A stretch of DNA of 45,807 nucleotides, from contig JACPZS010000088.1 of NCBI GenBank assembly GCA_016195385.1, positions 1 through 45,807 on the forward strand. The letters are read 5' to 3'. Shown in pieces: positions 15,538 through 23,264 of the stretch. Both the position numbers and the translations under genes were made by a program. Within the stretch, counting starts at the first letter, position 1, and each line of letters starts with the position of its first letter. Origin of the DNA: Verrucomicrobiota bacterium (lineage in GTDB: Bacteria > Verrucomicrobiota > Verrucomicrobiia > Limisphaerales > JACPZS01). The notes under the pieces were generated by a model. It did not search any database. It was not told where the DNA came from and saw only the letters and a program-made list of their open reading frames with translations.

Positions 15538-16984
15538 TTTGAGTCCGACAATCACAACGCGATGGATGGTACGAGGCAGGGCGCGGGTCACGACCGTGTT
15601 GACGTTCATCACAATGCTTTTGGTGACGCGCCTGGGGTTTGGCCAAAACGTTTCCAACTCCACAAACGCGGCGGCGGCCGTGATGGAACAACTCCAATTT
15701 CTTGATGGCGCGGTCTTGCACGGCCAGTTGCAGGCGGTGGATGCCGGGGCGGGAGTGCGCTGGCAACATCCCAGCGCGAAGCAACCGATTGAATTTGGCC
15801 CGGCAAATCTCGCGTGGATTGGGTTTGAGAACACCACGCCGGTGGCGCTGTCGGAGAAGCCAAACTGCCGTTTCCGTTTCAACAATGGCGACGAGTTGTT
15901 CGGCAACCTCGCGGCAATCGACATGGACAAGCTTGAGTTTGAAACCTGGTTTGGCGGCAACTTGAAGACGCCGCGTTCGGCGGTGCAGTCCATCGTCTTC
16001 TATCCGAAGGGCGTGGCGATGCTTTACGAGGGGCCGATTGGTCTCGACGGCTGGAGCCTGGGACGGGGGACAAACACGTGGCGGTATCGCGACGGCGCGT
16101 TTCTCGCCAGCGGCACTGGCACGCTCGGGCGCGATCTGAAACTGCAAGGCTCGGCGACGTTTGAATTTGATCTCGCTTGGAGCGGCCAGTTCAGCGTGAT
16201 CCTCGGGCTTTACTCGGAGGTCGTCGAGCGATTCGACTACAGTGCGACGGGGTACGCGATTTACTTCGGGCCAGGCTATTTGAATGTGCAACGGATGCTG
16301 CCCGGCAGCAGCCCGATCGTGCTCGGCCAAGCGTCGGTGCCGAGCATGTTGCGGCGCAACAAAACGCGCTTTGAAATTCGCGTGAGCAAGGAGGAGCCGG
16401 CGGTGGCGATTTACGCCGACGGCGTTTTGCTCCAGCGCTGGCGCGACAACGCGGGCTTCGCGGGACGCGGTTCGGGAATCGTGTTTGCCAATCAAATCGA
16501 CGGCTCCTCGCTCCGTCTCAGCAACCTCAAAGTTTCGGAGTGGAACGGAAAGTTTGAGGAGGAAATTCCGGCGAACCCGTCGGCGACGGAAGATTTCGTG
16601 CGCCTGGTCAACCGGGACAAAGTCAGCGGAGTGCTCTCCGGCTTTCGCGATGGAAAAATTCTGATGGCCGCAGCGCAAACCAAACTGGAGATCCCGATGC
16701 AGCGCGTAACGCAGATTTTCTTCGGCGCGAGGAACACCAACCGCGTGGCGCGCAGCCCGTGGGAAGTGCGGGCGTTTTTCAGCGGCGGCGGCTCTGTTTC
16801 TTTGCAGCTCGAGAAATGGACGCGACAGCAACTAGCCGGCAGCAATCCGGATTTCGGCCAGTTGGTTTTCGATGCGCGTTCGATTCGCCGGCTGCAATTC
16901 AATCTCGACCGCGCCAAAGCCGGGGACGAACTGGCAAACCCGGAAGACGAAACGAAATGGGAACTCGACGAGGTGGCGGAATGA
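15527..16984 (+). CDS. Exported beta-rich protein, paralog 1 of a tandem pair
   Basis: The 485-residue product has an N-terminal signal-like segment (TTVLTFITMLLVTRLGFGQ, about 22-40). It begins with repeats of a short beta unit, DGAVLHGQLQAVDAGAGVRW and NGDELFGNLAAIDMDKLEFE. These lead into a central jelly-roll/LamG-like stretch (GWSLGRGTNTWRYRDGAFLA to LRLSNLKVSEW), and a last beta unit (VNRDKVSGVLSGFRDGKILM) follows it. The next gene encodes the same layout, so the pair arose by duplication. It overlaps the previous gene by 11 bp and the next by ATGA. Sugar or peptidoglycan binding is possible for the LamG-like part, but no catalytic residues are recognisable. Function is unknown. Confidence 0.7.
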   Translation: MSVDLSPTITTRWMVRGRARVTTVLTFITMLLVTRLGFGQNVSNSTNAAAAVMEQLQFLDGAVLHGQLQAVDAGAGVRWQHPSAKQPIEFGPANLAWIGFENTTPVALSEKPNCRFRFNNGDELFGNLAAIDMDKLEFETWFGGNLKTPRSAVQSIVFYPKGVAMLYEGPIGLDGWSLGRGTNTWRYRDGAFLASGTGTLGRDLKLQGSATFEFDLAWSGQFSVILGLYSEVVERFDYSATGYAIYFGPGYLNVQRMLPGSSPIVLGQASVPSMLRRNKTRFEIRVSKEEPAVAIYADGVLLQRWRDNAGFAGRGSGIVFANQIDGSSLRLSNLKVSEWNGKFEEEIPANPSATEDFVRLVNRDKVSGVLSGFRDGKILMAAAQTKLEIPMQRVTQIFFGARNTNRVARSPWEVRAFFSGGGSVSLQLEKWTRQQLAGSNPDFGQLVFDARSIRRLQFNLDRAKAGDELANPEDETKWELDEVAE

Positions 16985-18399
16985 CGGGGCGTTATTTGTT
17001 TCGAGTCGCACGACGGCAACTAGCGATGTGGTGCGTGTTGCTGGCACTCAGCGTGACAACGACAAGTTTGCCGGCGGCCGAAAAACCGCCCGGCAAAGAC
17101 GCGTTGCGCCTGGCGAACGGCGACCTGCTCTACGGCAAACTGCTGACGATCGATCCCGCGAGCGGCGTGCGCTGGCAACACCCGGATGCGCGCCGGGTGA
17201 TTGAGTGGAATTACGACGCAGTGTCGGAAATCCAACTCGCGGAGTTGGCGGCGCCTCACGCTGAATTGCCGCAGAACTGCTTCGTGCGGCTTCGCAACGA
17301 CGACGAATTGGAAGGCAGCTTGATTTCCTGCAACGCCGAGGTGTTGGTTTTGGATACCAGCTTCGGCGGCAAATTGACGCTGTCCCGCAGCGCGGTGCAA
17401 TCGATCTCACCGATCCCGCCGCCGCCCGCAGTGGTGTTCGGGAGCCTGACGAATCTGGACGGGTGGACGATTGGCAAAGTCAACGCGGGCGGAACCGAAG
17501 CTGGCGAGTGGAAGTTCAAGAACGGCGCACTCTACGCGAACAAGGCGGCGTCCGTCGCGCGCGACCTGAAGCTCCCGGACGTCGCGAGCGTGCATTTCGA
17601 CGTCGCGTGGAAAGGCAATCTTTACATTGCCATCGCGCTCTACACGGATTATCTCCAGCCGGTGAATTTGCAGAACAAGGAGAACGAGCCGGATTTCGGC
17701 GGATTTTACAGCTTGCAGTTGAACAGCTATTACGCGCGGCTCCTGCCGGTGAAGCAACATGAAACGCTCCGTGATTTGGGCCAGGTTTCGGTGCCGACCT
17801 TGACACAACGGAAAAGCACGCACGTGGAAATTCGCGCGCACAAATCCAAGCGCGTGGTCGCGCTGCTGCTCGACGGCGCGTTGGTCAAACAGTGGCTTGA
17901 TCCGGAACCGTTTGCCGGGCGCGGCACGGGCCTGCGCATCGTGCATCAAGGACTCGGCGTCGTGAAACTGGACGGCCTGCGGATCACGGAGTGGGATGGC
18001 CATTTTGACGAGGCGGATGGGAATGTGGTGAGCGGCGTGGAGGATGTGGCGCGACTGCGCAACGACGATAAAATGACCGGACGGCTGGAGCAGGTTCAGG
18101 ACGGCAAAGTCTTTTTTGTTTCGGGGGACAAGAAAACGGAACTGCCGCTGCAGCGGGTCGCCCGGCTGGAACTGGCGCGTCCGAAAAACGAACCGCCCCG
18201 CGCCGCCGCCACCCCCGCCGTGCGCGCGAGTTTGCGCGGACGAGGCCATGTGACGGTTGAACTTTTGCGCTGGAGCGAACAGGGCGTGGAAGTGAACGGG
18301 CGGGATTTTGGCCGCGCGGTGCTGCTGCCATCGGCGATTTCGCGCCTTGAATTTCAGCGCGAACGCGGCCCGGGCCGGGAAGCGAACCGGCAGTTTTGA
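16981..18399 (+). CDS. Exported beta-rich protein, paralog 2 of a tandem pair
   Basis: The ATG at 16981 overlaps the previous stop (ATGA) and directly precedes a signal peptide (MWCVLLALSVTTTSLPAAE, about 16-34); the upstream extension of the frame is a shadow of the preceding gene. The 472-residue product shares the layout of its neighbour: NGDLLYGKLLTIDPASGVRW and NDDELEGSLISCNAEVLVLD, then a LamG-like centre (GEWKFKNGALYANKAAS to LDGLRITEWDG), then NDDKMTGRLEQVQDGKVFFV. It is the last gene of the four-gene DUF4175 operon. Role unknown; exported envelope or carbohydrate-binding protein by inference. Confidence 0.7.
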   Translation: MTGRYLFRVARRQLAMWCVLLALSVTTTSLPAAEKPPGKDALRLANGDLLYGKLLTIDPASGVRWQHPDARRVIEWNYDAVSEIQLAELAAPHAELPQNCFVRLRNDDELEGSLISCNAEVLVLDTSFGGKLTLSRSAVQSISPIPPPPAVVFGSLTNLDGWTIGKVNAGGTEAGEWKFKNGALYANKAASVARDLKLPDVASVHFDVAWKGNLYIAIALYTDYLQPVNLQNKENEPDFGGFYSLQLNSYYARLLPVKQHETLRDLGQVSVPTLTQRKSTHVEIRAHKSKRVVALLLDGALVKQWLDPEPFAGRGTGLRIVHQGLGVVKLDGLRITEWDGHFDEADGNVVSGVEDVARLRNDDKMTGRLEQVQDGKVFFVSGDKKTELPLQRVARLELARPKNEPPRAAATPAVRASLRGRGHVTVELLRWSEQGVEVNGRDFGRAVLLPSAISRLEFQRERGPGREANRQF

Positions 18400-18598
18400 T
18401 TCGCGGTTTCCCATCCTGAGTCGGTCGTTTCTGATCGCCCGGCTGTTTCTCCTCCACGCAATTGAACAACGGCTCCGCTTTGCCTGTTAGAGGCCGCTGG
18501 GTCAGGGATTTCGGCCATTCCGCAAAAGCGGGAACACGTCACGTTTCGTCCTTCCATCACTTGTGGTTTTTGCGAAAAGCAAAGTTGAAAATATCTTC
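18400..18598. other. Intergenic region upstream of the flagellin promoter
   Basis: No gene is supported. No clear terminator for the preceding operon was found. The flagellin promoter candidate begins at 18599. Confidence 0.4.
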
Positions 18599-18625
18599 TA
18601 AAGAAGTTCCCCCACCCACCGATAC
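18599..18625 (+). promoter_or_regulatory. Sigma-28 (FliA)-like promoter for flagellin
   Basis: TAAAGAAG (18599-18606), an 11-base spacer, then ACCGATAC (18618-18625). The FliA consensus is TAAAGTTT-N11-GCCGATAA; the core TAAAG and CCGATA are kept with exact spacing. It would start a leader of roughly 135 nt before the flagellin ATG at 18768. It is placed as expected for a class III flagellar gene. Confidence 0.65.
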
Positions 18626-18631
18626 AAAGCT

Positions 18632-18767
18632 GTCGTTAGACAAGGCGGTTGGCAGCCTGAAAGAGCCAACAGGGTAACGGTGACCGGCCCTTGAACCAAC
18701 TGGATCGCCTTGCGGCATGGATGCCGCCAGAAAAGCCCCGCAAGGGGTGACTCATGGAAGGAGTCTT
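18632..18767 (+). promoter_or_regulatory. Structured flagellin leader with two GGA-loop hairpins (CsrA-like sites)
   Basis: The start of this interval is the transcription start estimated from the promoter. Hairpin 1 at 18712-18727 presents AUGGAU as a six-base loop on a GCGGC/GCCGC stem. Hairpin 2 is CCCC-GCAA-GGGG at 18736-18747. Hairpin 3 at 18749-18765 (GACTC/GAGTC) presents AUGGAAG, and its 3' arm overlaps the ribosome-binding site AAGGAG (18758-18763). Both large loops carry the ANGGA motif preferred by CsrA, and the downstream one covers the ribosome-binding site. CCTTGCGG (18708-18715) can instead pair perfectly with CCGCAAGG (18738-18745), which would break hairpins 1 and 2. Confidence 0.55.
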
Positions 18768-19586
18768 ATGGTTATAAATACAAACGTTTCGGCCCAGAGC
18801 AGCTCCCGCTTGCTCGCCGATTCCTCCTCAATGTTGGCCAAGTCGCTTGCGCGCTTGTCTTCCGGCTCGAAAATCAATTCGCCTGAAGATGATGCCGGCG
18901 GTCTGGCGGTATCAATTCGCTTTGATGCCACCGTTCACCGCACCAACGCGGCCCAAAACAACATCAACAACGCCGTTTCCTTCACGCAGACCCAGGACGG
19001 GTTTTTGCAGAAGGTCGGCAAAGCCCTGGATCGCATGAGCGAACTGTCGATCCTTTCGCAGGACGTCACCAAGTCCAACTCGGATCGGTCCCTCTACGAT
19101 TCGGAGTTCCAGACGCTGGCCTCCTACATCACCAACACCGCCAGCAAGGATTACAACGGCGTCAGCCTGTTTACGTCCACCGCGCTCTCGGTAACCACGG
19201 ACGGCGACACCAACACCGGCACCGCCAACGCGTTCTCGATGACCGGCATCAACTTGGCCGCGAGTACTTACACGGGTGCGACCGGCAGTGCCGTGAGCAC
19301 GACCACGGCGGCCGCCAGTGCGCTGACGGCGGTCAAGGCGGCCATCACCCAGCTCGCCACGGATCGCGCTACGGCCGGTTCGAGCATCGCTCGGTTGACT
19401 TACACCAACGAGCAATTAAGCATCCTGAAAGATAATCTTTCAGCTTCGAGCAGCCGCATCAAAGATGTGGATGTGGCCGAGGAAAGCACCAGCTTTGCAC
19501 GCTACAACATCCTCGTCCAGGCAGGCACGGCGATGTTGGCGCAGGCAAATGCCACCCCGAATTCCTCGCTGCGACTCCTGCAGTAA
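18768..19586 (+). CDS. Flagellin (short type, D0/D1 only)
   Basis: The ATG at 18768, four bases after a good AAGGAG site, gives 272 residues. The N-terminal D0/D1 helix shows MVINTNVSAQSSSRLL, then LSSGSKINSPEDDAGGLAVS (conserved flagellin region). The C-terminal D1/D0 part has LTYTNEQLSILKDNLSAS and IKDVDVAEESTSFARYNILV, ending SSLRLLQ. The central variable region is short and Thr/Ala/Ser-rich, so outer domains D2/D3 are largely missing. The product is exported by the flagellar type III apparatus and forms the filament. No other flagellar gene lies in the window, so the gene stands alone with its own promoter and terminator; a LysR gene follows. Confidence 0.96.
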   Translation: MVINTNVSAQSSSRLLADSSSMLAKSLARLSSGSKINSPEDDAGGLAVSIRFDATVHRTNAAQNNINNAVSFTQTQDGFLQKVGKALDRMSELSILSQDVTKSNSDRSLYDSEFQTLASYITNTASKDYNGVSLFTSTALSVTTDGDTNTGTANAFSMTGINLAASTYTGATGSAVSTTTAAASALTAVKAAITQLATDRATAGSSIARLTYTNEQLSILKDNLSASSSRIKDVDVAEESTSFARYNILVQAGTAMLAQANATPNSSLRLLQ

Positions 19587-19613
19587 ATCCGGATTCGGAC
19601 GGATTCAACACAA

Positions 19614-19652
19614 TCTCGGGCGGCGCGCAAGCGTCGCCCGAGAAAGCGTTTT
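19614..19652 (+). terminator. Rho-independent terminator after flagellin
   Basis: A 13-bp stem (one G-U pair) with a GCAA tetraloop spans 19614-19643 and is followed by AAGCGTTTT. It lies 28 bp after the flagellin stop and isolates the flagellin from the LysR gene. Confidence 0.85.
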
Positions 19653-19749
19653 AAACGACAGTGTTGCTGGAAACTCACCGGCGATCGATGAATCTGAATC
19701 CTTGAAGGACACGCGGCGAAGGATAAGCTCGTCCGCAAAAGTTGGCTGC

Positions 19750-20625
19750 ATGAACATTCATCATCTCGAACTTTTCTATTACGTCGCCCGGCACGGTGGC
19801 ATCAGCCAGGCCGTGCGCAACATCCCGTACGGTATCCAGCAACCGGCGGTGAGCAGCCAGATCATTCGGTTGGAGGAATTTCTCGGCGTCACATTGTTCC
19901 AGCGGCGGCCGTTTCAACTCAGCGTGGCCGGCGCGGAATTGTATGAGTTCTGCCGGCCGTTTTTCAGCAACCTGCCGGCGATGACGGAAAAACTCTGCGG
20001 CGGCGCCACGCAGCAATTGCGTGTGGGCGCTTCAGAAACCGTGCTGCGCGATCATCTGCCCGCGATTCTCCAGACGGTGCGCAAGCGTTTTCCCCAACTC
20101 AAACTGACGCTGCGCGAGGGGTATCAACCGGAACTGGAGTCGTGGCTGCAGATGCAGGAGTTGGACGTGGCCGTAACGCTGCTCGAAGGAAAACCGCCCG
20201 CGGGCGTGCGCGCGCAGCCGTTGTTGGAACTGCCTCTGGCGTTGCTCGTGCCCAAGTCGAGTCGCTGGAATTCCGCGCGCGAGCTATGGGCCAGTGATCG
20301 AATAGGCGAGACGTTGATCGCCCTGCCGCCGAGCGAGCCCATCTGCCGGCACTTCTGCGAAGGACTGCGCGCGCGCAAGGTGGACTGGCTGGTTTCGATA
20401 GAAGTCAGCTCGCTGGATTTGATTGAAGCGTACGTCGCGAATGGGTTCGGGATCGGACTTTCCATCGCGATTCCCAAAGGCGCATTGAATCCAAAATTGC
20501 GGCTGCTCCCGCTTGACGATTTCGCGCCGGTGCGCCTGGGCGTGCTGTGGCAGGGACAGCTCACGCCCGTCAAGCAGGCGTTCAACGATGCCGTGCGCCG
20601 CACCGCGCAGTCACTTTCTGCCTAG
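19750..20625 (+). CDS. LysR-family transcriptional regulator
   Basis: The ATG at 19750 starts MNIHHLELFYYVARHGGISQ, the normal LysR N-terminus; the longer upstream frame overlaps flagellin and its terminator and was discarded. The product has 291 residues. The winged helix-turn-helix includes IQQPAVSSQIIRLEEFLGVT and LFQRRPFQLSVAG (about residues 30-65). The effector-binding domain follows, with LRVGASETVLRDHLPAIL and the typical late segment VANGFGIGLSIAIP. It lies between flagellin (own terminator) and the sigma-28-like promoter of the pil operon. It might regulate one of these, but LysR targets are usually divergent genes and none is divergent here, so the target is unknown. Confidence 0.92.
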   Translation: MNIHHLELFYYVARHGGISQAVRNIPYGIQQPAVSSQIIRLEEFLGVTLFQRRPFQLSVAGAELYEFCRPFFSNLPAMTEKLCGGATQQLRVGASETVLRDHLPAILQTVRKRFPQLKLTLREGYQPELESWLQMQELDVAVTLLEGKPPAGVRAQPLLELPLALLVPKSSRWNSARELWASDRIGETLIALPPSEPICRHFCEGLRARKVDWLVSIEVSSLDLIEAYVANGFGIGLSIAIPKGALNPKLRLLPLDDFAPVRLGVLWQGQLTPVKQAFNDAVRRTAQSLSA

Positions 20626-20774
20626 CGAGTTTTCCACCAGGCCACGCGCGTGATGGGCGCGATCAGCGGCCCAAACCAGTTCTTCTTTGCAGTCCTCGTC
20701 CCGTCCTGACGGTTCGTTTGGAGCGATCCGGAACGTGCTGGCGGCAAATTTTTCCTTGCGATTCAACCGGCAGT
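20626..20774. other. Intergenic region between the LysR gene and the pil promoter
   Basis: No gene or RNA was identified. No clear terminator follows the LysR stop. The sigma-28-like promoter starts at 20775. Confidence 0.4.
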
Positions 20775-20802
20775 TAAAGTTTTCAAAGGCAGGTGCCGAT
20801 AG
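20775..20802 (+). promoter_or_regulatory. Sigma-28 (FliA)-like promoter for the pilM operon
   Basis: TAAAGTTT (20775-20782) matches the FliA -35 consensus fully, and GCCGATAG (20795-20802) matches the -10 at 7 of 8 bases; the spacer is 12 rather than 11 bases. It lies 124 bp upstream of the pilM start and points toward it. The leader (about 20809-20925) has no recognised riboswitch. Confidence 0.65.
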
Positions 20803-20925
20803 TTTTTCCCGATGATGTTGTCCTATTCGGCAACCGTGCGGTTCGGCGGGAACTGCGACGCAGGCGGTGCCCGATGGAGATGACCAACTGACAAACGGCT
20901 AACGCAAACTAAACGCTTTTGGAAC

Positions 20926-21993
20926 ATGGCTCTGCCTTTCTTGAGTAATCGGGCGAAAAAACGCGATCAAATCGTGGCCATTGATTTAGGCTCCCGCACG
21001 ACCAAGGCCGTCTGCCTCCAGCGCAAAGGCGACGGCTACGCCTTGGCGTCGTTCGTCGTCAAGGATGCGCCGGCCTACGAGAAGCAGCTTTCCCCGCAAG
21101 TGCTCGGTGAACATTTGAAGAGTGTCATGCAGGCGCTGGACGTCAAAGCCCGGCAAGTCATTTTAGTCGTGGGCGTGAACGATGCGTTGATTCGCCATGC
21201 GGAGCTTCCACAAGTGACGATCACGGACATGCGCGCCATGCTGAAGATCAACTCCAAGAATTATCTTCAGCAAGAGCTGCCCGATCACGTGTTCGATTGC
21301 CAGATTCTGCCGCCGCGTACGACGGCACCCGGCGCACCGGAGGCAGCGAAGCCATCGCCGCGCCACCGCGTGCTGGTGGGGGCCGCCAAGCGATCGCTGG
21401 TCAGGGATTTGCAGGCGGCGACGAAACAGATTGGTCTGGCTTGTTCCGAGATTGTTCCGGGGGTCGTCGCGCCGGTCAACGCGTTTGAGGCGGCGCAGCC
21501 GGAGGCGTTTGCCAAAGACGTCGTCGCGCTGGTGGACATCGGCTTCAAGAGTTCTTCGATCAACATCTTGCTCGATGGAGAATTGATTCTGAGCCGCGTG
21601 GTGGAAATTGGCGGCGAGCGGCTGACGACCGGGCTGGCAGAGGCGATGAACATCAGCGTCGCCGAAGCCGAGGGAATCAAGGTCGGCATGCCGCAGGAAG
21701 TTCAGCAAACCATCCAGCCGCTGCTCGCGCCGCTGGGCCGCGAGTTGCGCGCTTCGATCGACTTTTTTGAACACCAGCATGACAAGGCAGTGAGCCAGGT
21801 TTACGTCTCCGGCGGCGCGGCGCGTTCCGAATTTTTTCTGGAGAACTTGCAAGGCGAGTTGATGGTCGGCTGCAAGAACTGGAATCCCGTAAGCTTTTTG
21901 GAGATGGCGCTGCCCGTTCAGCAGATGGCCGAATTGGAATCTAACTTGTCGCAACTTGCCGTGGCCACCGGTGCTGCGGCATCCGTCATCTAA
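20926..21993 (+). CDS. pilM: PilM, actin-like type IV pilus inner-membrane platform protein
   Basis: The 355-residue product has an FtsA/actin-like ATPase fold with phosphate-1 loop IVAIDLGSRTTKAVCLQ (about 16-32), VVALVDIGFKSSSINILLDG as phosphate-2, and VYVSGGAARSEF as the adenosine motif. PilM is cytosolic and binds the N-terminal tail of PilN, linking the cytoplasm to the PilN-PilO ring. It is the first gene of an operon with PilN-, PilO-, PilP- and secretin-like products. No PilB/PilT ATPase, PilC platform or pilin gene follows, so the operon encodes only the alignment complex and outer-membrane channel. A sigma-28-like promoter lies upstream. Confidence 0.93.
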   Translation: MALPFLSNRAKKRDQIVAIDLGSRTTKAVCLQRKGDGYALASFVVKDAPAYEKQLSPQVLGEHLKSVMQALDVKARQVILVVGVNDALIRHAELPQVTITDMRAMLKINSKNYLQQELPDHVFDCQILPPRTTAPGAPEAAKPSPRHRVLVGAAKRSLVRDLQAATKQIGLACSEIVPGVVAPVNAFEAAQPEAFAKDVVALVDIGFKSSSINILLDGELILSRVVEIGGERLTTGLAEAMNISVAEAEGIKVGMPQEVQQTIQPLLAPLGRELRASIDFFEHQHDKAVSQVYVSGGAARSEFFLENLQGELMVGCKNWNPVSFLEMALPVQQMAELESNLSQLAVATGAAASVI

Positions 21994-21999
21994 TGCCCT

Positions 22000-22668
22000 A
22001 TGCCCATCCGGATCAATTTACTGGCTGAAGATCAATTCGCGGAAGAGTTGCGGCGGCGTGACCCCGTGAAGCGGGCCATTTGGATTTCCAGCGCGGTCGT
22101 GGCGCTGGTGCTGGCTTGGAGCTTGTGGCTGCAGGTGAAAGTAGGCCTGGCCACGCGCGAGCAAAACAACTACGAATCACAGTGGGCACGGTTGGAAAAG
22201 GATTTCAAACGCGTCACCGAGAACCTTCAGAAGACCGCGGAGATCGAAGGCAAGCTCGCCGCGTTGCAGAAGCTGGCGACCAATCGTTTTCTGTGGGGCA
22301 CGCCTTTGAATTCGCTGCAGCACACCGTCGCGGGCAACGTCCAGGTGACCCGCTTGCGAGCGGCTCAAGTTTATCAACTTACCGAGGAAGTCAAACCACG
22401 CGAGCAGGACGGCCGGACGATCCCCGGCAAACCGGCGGCCGCCACGGAGAAAATTGCGCTCACCATCGTCGCGAAAGATTTCGGTTCGCCGACGGGTTTG
22501 CAGCAGTTCAAGGAATCCCTCGCGGCGTACCCGCACTTCAAAGAGCAGCTCAAGCGGGTCGATCTTACCGAGTTGTCCGCGCCGCAGGCCGATCCCACGG
22601 ATCCCAACCGGCCGTATGTGCAATTCACTCTGAGTTGTGTGTATCCGGAGAAAACCCGTTCAAAATGA
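22000..22668 (+). CDS. pilN: PilN-like assembly protein
   Basis: The product has 222 residues. The short cytosolic N-terminus reads MPIRINLLAEDQFAEELRRR; INLL is the conserved PilN motif that docks into PilM. A single transmembrane helix follows (about 27-47, AIWISSAVVALVLAWSLWLQ), then a periplasmic coiled coil (ARLEKDFKRVTENLQKTAEI) and a small alpha/beta domain. It starts 6 bp after the pilM stop, and the next start lies 1 bp beyond its own stop, so the genes are coupled. PilN pairs with PilO in the periplasm. Sequence divergence from proteobacterial PilN is high, but context and topology make the call firm. Confidence 0.85.
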   Translation: MPIRINLLAEDQFAEELRRRDPVKRAIWISSAVVALVLAWSLWLQVKVGLATREQNNYESQWARLEKDFKRVTENLQKTAEIEGKLAALQKLATNRFLWGTPLNSLQHTVAGNVQVTRLRAAQVYQLTEEVKPREQDGRTIPGKPAAATEKIALTIVAKDFGSPTGLQQFKESLAAYPHFKEQLKRVDLTELSAPQADPTDPNRPYVQFTLSCVYPEKTRSK

Positions 22669-22669
22669 C

Positions 22670-23263
22670 ATGAACAAGCTTTCGAAAGAGAAACAAAACC
22701 GGATGATCGCGGTGGCCCTCGTCGCCGCCAGCATCATCGCGGGCCTCTGGTTTGGCTTGATTAGCACGCAGAGAACGACCTTGGACGAGCGCCGCCAAAG
22801 CGCGCTCAAGGCGCAGGAAAAAGTCGTCAACGCCAAGCGCCGCGTGGAGAAGGAGAAGCAGGTGCAAACCGAACTGGAAGAAGTGAAACAGCAGCTCAAG
22901 GAAATTGAAGACGGCATGGCCTCGGGGGATCTCTACTCCTGGCTGATCCAGACGGTGAATAAATTTCGCGTGCGCTACAAAGTGGAAATTCCGCAATTCT
23001 CGCGCGAGCAAGTTTCAGACGTGAACTTGATTCCGGGGTTTCCGTATCGCTCCGCCACGTTCACGCTGCGCGGCTCGGCCTTCTATCACGACTTCGGCAA
23101 ATTCATCGCCGATTTTGAAAACGCCTTCCCGTTCATCCGCGTGGCGAATCTGGAGTTGGAACCGCTGGGCCTCCCGCCGACCGGCACGCAGGCCAACCCA
23201 GAGGAGCAGGAGAAACTTTCCTTCCGTTTCGACCTGATCACGTTGATCAAACCGAATACGTAA
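22670..23263 (+). CDS. pilO: PilO-like assembly protein
   Basis: The ATG at 22670 gives 197 residues. A short charged N-terminus (MNKLSKEKQNR) precedes one transmembrane helix (about 12-30, MIAVALVAASIIAGLWFGL). A coiled coil then reads KAQEKVVNAKRRVEKEKQVQ, and a ferredoxin-like alpha/beta domain follows that ends with LSFRFDLITLIKP. This is the PilO topology; PilN-PilO dimers span the periplasm and align the motor with the secretin. The longer frame starting at 22637 overlaps the pilN end and was rejected. The next gene starts at 23265, immediately after the stop. Confidence 0.82.
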   Translation: MNKLSKEKQNRMIAVALVAASIIAGLWFGLISTQRTTLDERRQSALKAQEKVVNAKRRVEKEKQVQTELEEVKQQLKEIEDGMASGDLYSWLIQTVNKFRVRYKVEIPQFSREQVSDVNLIPGFPYRSATFTLRGSAFYHDFGKFIADFENAFPFIRVANLELEPLGLPPTGTQANPEEQEKLSFRFDLITLIKPNT

Positions 23264-23264
23264 C

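Noticed and set aside
15470-16831. 453-codon minus-strand frame opposite exported paralog 1
   Set aside because: No recognisable domain; the plus-strand gene has a signal peptide, operon overlaps and a paralog.
18626-18767. c-di-GMP (GEMM) riboswitch in the flagellin leader
   Set aside because: An ACAAAGC and a GGTAAC are present, but the ordered GEMM core and tetraloop-receptor helix cannot be assembled; the GGA-loop hairpins explain the structure better.
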